Virus record (IMG/VR): IMGVR_UViG_3300035183_001479
Coordinates: 1 to 21,959 of that record
Origin: a virus
Strand: one strand, 5' to 3'
DNA length: 21,959 nucleotides
Positions 6,787 to 15,000 of the stretch are shown here, one piece after another; position 1 is the first letter of the stretch; the number at the start of each line of letters is the position of its first letter. A program made the translations under genes and the position numbers. Below the pieces are notes generated by a model that searched no databases, was not told where the DNA came from, and worked only from the letters and a program-made list of their open reading frames with translations.

Positions 6787-8115
6787 ATGCCAAGCACTGG
6801 ATATTGGTTAGAGGATTCTTCAAAGGCTGCTATAAAATTAATCCCTTCTACAAATCCCTATGGAAAAGGAACCGATGTTAATGTAGCGGGGGCACTCTTT
6901 CGATTTATTCCTGGAGGGTTTGCGCCTTCTTACAATCTGGTTAAAATAAGAAATACAGAAATAACGGGTACTCTGGGAACTAAAACCATGGAAAGTGGTT
7001 CCAGAGGCGTTACCCTACCCGTAAAATCTTATCTTCATTATCAAGATGACGCCATTGAAACCATTATTGCAACAGCTATGGGACAAAGTACGGCCCCAGC
7101 TCTGATAACAGGAAGTACTTATAGATATGTTTTTCAAGTAAAGCAAATTATAGATAGGTTTTTTAGTGCCGCAATTCAGGGAGGTATTACGGATTCGGTT
7201 TATAATCCCAATGGAATATTTTATTACCCAACCTTGATCCCCAATCAGGTTACCATCGAGGGCACCATGGATGAATTCGTAACGGTGTCTGCGGATCTGG
7301 TGGGATGGGATGAACTTATTCCGTTGGGAACCACTATTAATAAAGTTGGTGGGATTACCGCTACAGATACAACCATAACGGTTACTTCCACAGCAGGTTT
7401 TAATAATAGTGGATTCCTTTTATTGAACCGAGCGGGTACGGCTGAAATTGTTTTCTATAGAGGATTGGATGGAACAAATTTTTATAATGTAGTTCGTGGA
7501 TTATTAGGAACCACAGCAGCAGCTCACGCTAATGGGGTTACTGTGGAAACGCTTTGTTATACAACTGCTAATTTGAATAGTGCAACACCTATAAACTCTC
7601 CTATAGCCTCTTTTGACGATGTAAAGTTCTTTATTAGTGACGCAAGTGCTGGAGCCTTTACAGGATCAGATATTATACCTATAAAACATTTTGTGTTCCA
7701 GATTCAAAATAATTTAAAATATGATCCTGATACTGGAACGTTTGGACGCTTTAGTCAACCTAAAAGAACTAGTTTCCAAGCCACTCTCTCTGTAGACGAA
7801 GTTACCTATAGAGAGATGGTTCATAGATTCAGATACATAGACAATGCAAGATTAAAAGCTAAAATTGAAATGACGTCGTCCACCTTTACGGCTTTAGCAG
7901 ATGCAAAGACTTATCAATGTAACATTTGGTTGCCTGCTATTCAGTATTCTGGAGACAATCCGGCTTCTGGTATGTTTGGTAGTGGACTTCCTGAAGTGAC
8001 CCATAGCTTTGAATGTACGGTAAGTACTAGTATACCTACAGGGTTCCCCTCTGAAACAACCAGTATCGGTATCATAGAATTCGTTAATTTGCGAAGTACT
8101 AATCTTATAACATAA
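6787..8115 (+). CDS. Major tail tube protein with inserted beta domain
   Basis: 442 residues, longer than simple tube proteins because of added domains. The N-terminus (GYWLEDSSKAAIKLIPSTNP...FIPGGFAPSYNLVKIRNTEITGTLGTKTMESGSRGVTLPVKSYL) is the 'x-x-E-x-x-x-G-x-x-x-x-x-x-G...S-G-x-x-L-P' style of phage tube proteins, followed by NQVTIEGTMDEFVTVSADLVGW, a common strand pair of the fold. Residues 187-256 are an inserted repeat-type beta domain (TATDTTITVTSTAGFNNSG...GLLGTTAAAHANGVTVE), a motif found in many phage virion proteins. The C-terminal third continues with HFVFQIQNNLKYDP...FSQPKRTSFQATLSVDE and a closing FECTVS. Position before the chaperone pair and tape measure gene fits a tube protein. 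A weak AAAGG lies 3 bases before ATG. It is followed by array C. Confidence 0.8.
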   Translation: MPSTGYWLEDSSKAAIKLIPSTNPYGKGTDVNVAGALFRFIPGGFAPSYNLVKIRNTEITGTLGTKTMESGSRGVTLPVKSYLHYQDDAIETIIATAMGQSTAPALITGSTYRYVFQVKQIIDRFFSAAIQGGITDSVYNPNGIFYYPTLIPNQVTIEGTMDEFVTVSADLVGWDELIPLGTTINKVGGITATDTTITVTSTAGFNNSGFLLLNRAGTAEIVFYRGLDGTNFYNVVRGLLGTTAAAHANGVTVETLCYTTANLNSATPINSPIASFDDVKFFISDASAGAFTGSDIIPIKHFVFQIQNNLKYDPDTGTFGRFSQPKRTSFQATLSVDEVTYREMVHRFRYIDNARLKAKIEMTSSTFTALADAKTYQCNIWLPAIQYSGDNPASGMFGSGLPEVTHSFECTVSTSIPTGFPSETTSIGIIEFVNLRSTNLIT

Positions 8116-8317
8116 GCGGATTAATTGGCGAATATTTTTTAGCGAATAGCGAATAAACTGGCGAATAGCGAATAGCGAATATAGATCAGCGAATGGCGAA
8201 TGGCGAATGGCGAATAGAAAAATACCATTCGCTATTCGCTATTCGCTATTCGCCAATAGATTCGCCATTCGCCATTCGCTAAGAGATTCGCTAAGAGATT
8301 CGCTAAGAGATCCGCTT
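8114..8317 (+). repeat. Heptamer inverted-repeat array C, after the tail tube gene
   Basis: This fills the 217-base gap 8116-8332. The outer arms AAGCGGAT (8114-8121) and ATCCGCTT (8310-8317) are exact complements; the left one overlaps the tail tube stop. Inside are GCGAAT heptamers on the left, the loop AGAAAAATACC (8216-8226), and ATTCGC heptamers on the right. The right side ends in three 12-base units AAGAGATTCGCT (8281-8316, last one with ATCCGCT). The whole region can fold as one long hairpin. The next ATG follows 15 bases after the right arm. No gene of its own is supported. Confidence 0.9.
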
Positions 8318-8332
8318 AAAAACGCTTAAAAA

Positions 8333-8722
8333 ATGGGATATTTAACTATTATTTCAGAAAAGATAAAAAAACCTGTAAAATTTGAAGATAGTGTTATTTA
8401 CATACGTCCTGTAGGGGTTGTAAAGCATCAGGAGTTTGTAAAACAGGCGACTAAACGGGAACGTTCACGGGATGGTTGGGTAGAAACTAGAGATAATGAT
8501 CTTCTTTTTCAGTTGGTAATAGACTATATGATTGTGGATTGGGAAAATGTGAAGGATCCTGTAACGGGAGAAAACGTTCCCTGCACAAAAGAAAATAAAT
8601 TAATGCTTCCTGATACGGTCCTCTCTGACCTTATGAATCAGGCTAGCGTACCAGGTTTTACCCACACCAATGGACATCAACCTGGATTTCAAGATGAACT
8701 AAAAAACTCCTTTACTTCGTAG
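8333..8722 (+). CDS. Tail assembly chaperone, first frame (lambda gpG analogue)
   Basis: 129 residues from ATG 8333 to TAG 8720-8722. The N-terminus is FEDSVIYIRPVGVVKHQEFV, then a helical middle with LLFQLVIDYMIVDWENVKDPVTGENVPCTKENKLMLPDTVLSDLM. The 'W-x-x-V-x-D-x-x-T/G-x-x-V-P-x-T-x-E-N' stretch is frequent in tail chaperones of siphoviruses. The gene lies between tail tube and tape measure genes, where lambda G lies. An A AAA AAC heptamer close to its stop would let a fraction of ribosomes slip back one base and continue in the second frame. In lambda, gpG and gpGT bind the tape measure protein and recruit tube subunits, and both disappear from the finished tail. Which part binds which partner here is unknown. 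Confidence 0.75.
   Translation: MGYLTIISEKIKKPVKFEDSVIYIRPVGVVKHQEFVKQATKRERSRDGWVETRDNDLLFQLVIDYMIVDWENVKDPVTGENVPCTKENKLMLPDTVLSDLMNQASVPGFTHTNGHQPGFQDELKNSFTS
8701..8707 (+). promoter_or_regulatory. Slippery heptamer A AAA AAC for -1 frameshifting
   Basis: In the chaperone frame the codons are CTA AAA AAC TCC, so bases 8701-8707 form X XXY YYZ in the right register. The zero frame ends 13 bases later at TAG 8720. Downstream, GCAGTT (8727-8732) can pair with AACTGC (8749-8754), and ACC (8735-8737) with GGT (8743-8745), making a weak hairpin about 19 bases past the heptamer. That is farther than usual, so its stimulating role is uncertain. The position matches the conserved frameshift in siphovirus tail chaperone genes. 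Confidence 0.75.
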
Positions 8723-9072
8723 AACAGCAGTTCGACCGCCCAGGTTTAAACTGCGATAATTGTAGAGCTAAGGAACGTGCAAGTGAACATTTCGTTCCTT
8801 TATGCGAAAGACCTGGTAATACTAGAGAAAGCTGCCCCTACGTAGAACTGTGGAGTGTTAATCAAAAGGTCTATGAGTTCTATGAGGACCTCCAAAGTTT
8901 CGGGGGAGAAGTTGCCTTAGAATTCCTAAGTCACGAACCTATGACCCCTGAAGAATTCTATTATTTCAAATTAAAACTGAGAGCTTTGCATCACAAAATC
9001 CTGGAATTGAAAAATAAGCAAAAAGCTCAATCTAAAAAAAAGCGAATAACGAGCGAAGAATTTAGCGAATAG
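8707..9072 (+). CDS. Tail assembly chaperone, frameshift extension (lambda gpT analogue)
   Basis: The frame one base back from the chaperone gene is open from 8698 (after a TGA at 8695) to TAG 9070-9072. It has no ATG until 8941, so it is best read as an extension reached by -1 slippage at 8701-8707. Decoding after the slip gives LLYFVEQQFDRPGLNCDNC and so on, 121 residues added to 125 from the first frame, about 246 in total. The extension has four cysteines as C-x2-C-x13-C-x9-C (CDNC...LCERPG...SCPYVELW), suggestive of a zinc or iron-sulfur site, then a helical, lysine-rich end (KLKLRALHHKILELKNKQKAQ). The last codons (KKRITSEEFSE) contain GCGAAT heptamer-like DNA. The tape measure ATG is 7 bases after the stop. 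This follows the lambda G/T order exactly. Confidence 0.72.
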   Translation, partial: LLYFVEQQFDRPGLNCDNCRAKERASEHFVPLCERPGNTRESCPYVELWSVNQKVYEFYEDLQSFGGEVALEFLSHEPMTPEEFYYFKLKLRALHHKILELKNKQKAQSKKKRITSEEFSE

Positions 9073-9079
9073 CTAAAAT

Positions 9080-12000
9080 ATGCCAACTTCTTCAACTTCC
9101 CATGTTCTGGTCTTAAAAGTTGATGCTTCGTCCGCAGTTCAGGGATTTTCTGCCTTCCAAAGCCAGTATGAAAAGGTCTTAAATGATTCGGTAGCTTTAA
9201 CTTCTAAAGCTACAGCCCTTATGACCCAAGCCTGGAATAGTTTCTCCAATTCCTTTAATTCCGTGGCTAATAATATAAACCAGGCCGCTAGTTCCGCCCA
9301 AAAATCAGTGTCCTCCATATCTTTGGCTTTTTCTGATAGTTCTAAAACCGTGGATTCTATGTCCAGCTCTTTAAATAAATTGGTCACTGGTTTTAATGAG
9401 GTGGGTAAGGCCGCAGAAAAACTTTCTGACTCTACCAAGGAAGTAAATACTCAAGTAGGTGAAACCCAAACGAATCTCTTTGGATTAAGTCGTCCTTTTA
9501 TTTCCATTACAGGATTGGCTAGGGCCCTTTCTTCGGTACTAACGTTCGAGCTTGCTTTCTACGGTCTTCAAGCTGTGAAAGATGCTTTGAAAGATACTGT
9601 TAAGCTTTTCGTGGAATTCCAAGATGCCCTTGTAAATGTCAGAAGAAACGCAGATCTCACAGCAGAACAAACCTTGGTTGTGGCTAAGGCTTTGGATAAT
9701 CTATCTAAAGAAATCCCAATGTCAGCGGTTCAATTGGCTAATATAGCTAGTGTAGCTGGACAACTCGGAATCCAAGGGGTCGAAAATATCCTTACCTTTA
9801 CCGAAAGTATCGCTAAAATAAGCGTGGCCTTAGATCTGTCAGAAGAACAAACGGCAGTGTCCATGGCTAGAATGCTGAATCTCTTCTCCCTTGGAACAGA
9901 TAAGGTCATGGAACTTGGAAATGTCTTTAATGAATTAGCAAGACAAAGTACCGCTACCTCTAAAGAACTTATTGAAATGACAGAACGTATGGGAGGTACT
10001 GCGGCAGCTCTGGGATTAACTGCCGGAGAAACAGTAGCTTTGGCTGCAGCTTTAAGAGATGCTGGGGGTGGAGTAGAGGTTTCTACCACAGCCATGATTC
10101 AACTGATGACTAAGTTGATCTCTAAAATTGGAGATGTGGCCATTGCTTTTGACCTAAATGCCACAGAGTTAGCCTTGGCTATGAAAACTCAACCCATCCA
10201 GGCTATTAAACTCGTGCTGGATAAAGCTAATGAACTCGCCAAGGCTCAAGGCCCCTCAGCTTTGACCTCAGCCCTCTCACAACTCGGTCTCGAAGGAGTT
10301 CGGGTCGAAGAAACTTTTATAAAACTAGTTTCCCAGTCTGAAAAACTCGATTTCTTCCTCAAAGAACAAGCACAAGCTATCGCAGAAAATAACTCTGTCA
10401 ATAAAGAATTTGCTATTGTAAATGAAAATTTATCTAAAAAATATGAACTTTTGAAAAATGAAATGCAAAGCTTTGCTAGAACTATAGGGGCTGAAGCGTC
10501 TCCTGTGATTTCGAAGGCAATGGAGTATTTGACTAACGGCTTTGAAGCCTTAAATGTGGCTGCAGAATTCTGGTTTGGAAAAAAATCTGAGGACGTCTTC
10601 GCACCTTTAACTTCTAGCGTGGATGATTTGAATAAAGTTCAAGCGGAAATTGCTGAAATTCAGAAAAAAATAAAAGACCTTAACAATGAATTTAGATCCA
10701 AACAAGAGGCTCAAGTTTATTGGAACACATACTTCCCTGAGAGTTTTGAAAATATCCCAGGGACTATTGAAAGTTATAAAAATGCTCTTCGGGAGTTAAA
10801 TGAACGCTTATTTGACTTAAAACAAAAAGAAAGAGAACTTACCCAAGCCTTAAAAGATAAGGCTAATGCAACTAATGAAGTTCTTAAACTAGATGCCCAA
10901 TCCTTAGCTGATGCCTCTAACCTTAATAAAGCTTATTTAGCACTCGTACGTTATGTAGATCAGTATAATAAGAAAATACAAGAACTTAGATCCCATCCAG
11001 AAGTATATGAAATTACTACACAAGCCGTATCCACTCTGGTAGGAGACTATCAAAAACTTCTTAGTATAACCGTCTTAAATGTAGATCAAGCTAAAAATCT
11101 GTCTGGAACTGCGGATGATTTAAATCAGATTTTGTCGTCTCTCGATGTGAAAATTACAGATATCAACGCTGCTTTAAATAATGAAGCTGTAAGAAAGGCC
11201 GCTTTGGCCTTGAGAAACGAAGATTTACTGAAAACTTATAACGCCTTAAGTTCCAGTGTCAATGATTATATAAAAGCTTCAAAAGATGAACTTAAATCGG
11301 AAGCTCAAAATGATGCCATTAGGAATAGAGTTAAAGAAATGTTGGGGATCTTAAAAAGTTTATATGACACTGGAGCCATTAGTTTAAATAAATATACCTC
11401 AGAGCAAAAAAGACTCGAAGACGCCCTAAAGAATCTTGAAGGCATAAAATCCAAAGATAAAACTCTAACAGAACAATTACTAGATATTACAAGAAAATAT
11501 AATATCGTAACTGGAGCTGATGCGGTAGAAGCTCTTAAAAAATATCAAGAGGCTTTAGAGCTTGCCAGTCGGTTACGTGATCAGAATGTTGTAAGTCAGG
11601 AATCTCTCAATAAAATTACTTCACAAGGAGCTAGAGAACTTGCAGAATTGGCTCTGAAAGGATCCGAAGAAGTTGAACTGCTAATACGCCAAGCCTTGGC
11701 GGTTTCTTCTAACACAGAAGCCCTAAAAGCTTTTAATGACGCCCTAATAAACCTTAAAATAGAAAACCTGTCCAAAGCCTTTGGGATTATACTCTACGCT
11801 TCAGTTGATAAAGCTATAGAGGATTATAATAAAAACTTGGCTCGTGCAGCTGAATTACTCAAAAGCGGCCTAATTACTCAAAATGAGTACAATCAGATGT
11901 TAGAGCAAGGGGCAGGGGTTATTTCAGATCTTGCTTTAAAACAGGCTTTTTCTACTGAAGCAGCTATACGTGATGCCCAAGCCCATGATGAAGGGGCTAT

Positions 12001-15000
12001 GGCTTGGAAGCGATATATATCAGAGGTAGATTCCTATAGAGTTTCCCAGCAACAAGCTATAGATCTGGCCAAAACCTACGGCATAGTTTTAGAAGCAGAA
12101 GTTACAAAGGCTCTAGATCAGTATCAAAGCCAGTTGAAGCAAGCTGAAATAGCTGTATCTAAAGGTACTATAAGTTTAGAGGAGTACAATAAAATAGTAG
12201 GAGCCGCCTCTTCTGTTTTGGCGGATCTTGCTTTAAAACAGGCTTTTTCTACTGAAGCAGCTATACGTGATGCCCAAGCCCATGATGAAGGGGCTATGGC
12301 TTGGAAGCGATATATATCAGAGGTAGATTCCTATAGAGTTTCCCAGCAACAAGCTATAGATCTGGCCAAAACCTACGGCATAGTTTTAGAAGCAGAAGTT
12401 ACAAAGGCTCTAGATCAGTATCAAAGCCAGTTGAAGCAAGCTGAAATAGCTGTATCTAAAGGTACTATAAGTTTAGAGGAGTACAATAGAATAGTAGGAG
12501 CCGCCTCTTCTGTTTTGGCGGATCTTGCTTTAAAACATTCTTTTGTAACCGGGGAAGCTTTGAAAGAAGCCCAGGCCCATGATGAAGGGGCTATGGCTTT
12601 GAGGCGGTACATGTCTGCAGCTCTAGAATCTAAGAGACTTCAAGATGAAGCGATAGACTTGGCTAAAAAATATGGGGTAGTGACCTCGGATTTATTGAAC
12701 AAAGCTTTAAGTAATTATTCAGATGTAGAAGCTAGAGCTAATATGCTCAGGGAAAAAGGCGTTTTATCCTATGAAGAATATAACAAAATAGTAAGAAGTG
12801 CTGCAGATGAGGTTGCAGATCTTGCCTTAAAGCAAGCTTTTGGTACTGAGGCGGCTATAAAGGAAGCTCAAGCCCATGACGAAGGGACTTTGGCTTTAAA
12901 GCGATACTATGGATCCTATGATAATCTTGTTAAAACTAAGGAAAAACATCGAGCACGGGAAAAAACAGATACCGAGCAACTTATAGAGCTTACCAAGAAA
13001 TATGAAATTGTCACAGGAGCCGATGCGGTAGAAGCTCTAAAAAAATACCAAAAGGCCCTGACTTTATCGGATACGCTCCTAAGTAAAAACATATTGAGTC
13101 AAGAGGAGGCTAATAAAGTCGCAGAGGCAGGAGCTAGAGAACTCGCAGAATTAGCAGAGAAAGGATCTTCAAATATTGAAGCTCTTATAACTAATGCTTT
13201 AGCTGTTTCCTCTAATACTTCTGCTTTAGAAGCTTTCAATAAGGCTTTACAGAATCTCAAAATAGAAAAACTCAAAGATGCTTTTGATGTTACGTTTTCC
13301 TCTGAAGTTAACAAGGCTATAGAGGATTATAATAAGAACTTATCCCGTGCTTCTGAATTACTCAAAAGCGGTGCGATTACTCAGAATGAGTACAATCAGG
13401 TGGTGGATCAAGGAGCTTCTAAAATTTCAGATCTTGCTTTAAAACAGGCTTTTTCTACTGAAGCAGCTATACGTGATGCCCAAGCCCATGATGAAGGGAC
13501 TATGGCTTTAGAGCGGTACATTGCTTCAATCACTAAATTGGCATTACATCAAAAAGAAGCAGAAGAACTCGCAAGTGCTTATGGGGTTGTTTTGGAATCT
13601 CAAGTAATTAAAGCCCTTAAAGAATATGAAGAATTATCTGCTAGAGCTTCTCTATTGTTACAGGAAGGTATTATAAGTCAGGATGTTTACAATAAAATTA
13701 TTACAGAAGCTGCAGATAATGTATCAAATCTTGCCTTAAAACAAGCCTTTGGTTCTGAGGAGGCAATAAAGGCCGCTCTAGCTCATGATGAAGGGGCTAT
13801 GGCTTTGAAGCGGTTAAATTCCGCAACCACAGATCTTACTTCTACCTTGGAGAAACTTCCAGGAACGTTTGCTTCGGTACGAGCTTCTGTACAAAATCAA
13901 ATCGATGGAATTAATGAACTTATTTATGTTTTAAAGACCGGTAAGATCGGATTTTTAGAATTCGGGGCTTCTATTATTCAACTTGGATCCTCCTTACTTC
14001 AAAGTTCAGGATTATTGGATCTTTTTGGCAGTAAAGTGGGCCGAGTGGTTTCGGATGTCAGTAGTATCACCAGTGGGGTTATAGGGGCAGGAGCTGCTTT
14101 TACCAGGTTTATATCCGGGGATATCGTAGGTGGGGTTATTCAGGGAGTTAGTGCTATAGGAGATTTGGTTAAGGGTTTTGGGGATTTCTTTTCTGGACTT
14201 TTCGGTGGAACTTCTGAAGGTAAGAAAGAATGGGAAAAGCTTCAAGATGCGGTAAGATCCCTTTCTCCTGATCTGCAGGAGAGTGTACGGCTCATGAGTC
14301 CAGTAAGGGATGAAGTCCGAGCCATGGGGTCTGATTTTGAAAAATATTTAGGAAGTCTTACCTTCGATGATCTCCTAGGGGGTATAGATGCCGTCGGAAC
14401 AAGAATTAATTCGCTTCCTCCTGTAATGGATAGGGTTGCAGAAGCTATATCAAAATTAACTGGCGTGTCCATGAAAAAGGCTAGGGAGGATGTTATCTTC
14501 TTAACTGGGGCTATCGAAGAGCAAGGAGGTAGTATTACCGATCTTATTTCGGCATATTCAGATTGGATATCTGAAGCTGAGGATGTATCTAAAGCCACTG
14601 CTAAATTGCAAATAGCCCAAACCATGCTGGCTAGGTCTGTACATTTGACGCAAGAACAATTCAATGAGTTGTTTCAAACCATGACCCAAGCAAATGAGGT
14701 AGAAGCCGCCATGGATGATTTAGCAACTGCTTTTGACATCTTTTCTGATGGAGTCTTGGATAGTGAAAAAGAACTCGATAAGTTGACTCAAATTATCGAT
14801 AATCTGGTGGCTCGTGGAACGATAAGTACCGACATGGCTGCGCAACTGACCGAAGCTTTTACAGCTCTGGCTACCGGAACCCAATTAACTTCTGATCAGT
14901 TGGTTACTGTAAAACAGTTGTTCGATTTACTTTCCAGTGAAACAGAAGCCTTGGATGGAAGCATAAGTACCCTTGGAAATACCATGAGAGTTGTGGGAGG

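Noticed and set aside
3619-8317. Arrays as ordinary intrinsic terminators
   Set aside because: They are hairpin-forming but are not followed by T runs, and the operon continues on both sides. Termination or attenuation is left as a possibility only.
14242-14664. Minus-strand 140-codon frame, and similar minus frames at 9139-9438, 9730-10095, 12421-12612 and 13099-13314
   Set aside because: All are antisense shadows within the tape measure gene, whose own frame is continuous and well matched to its family.
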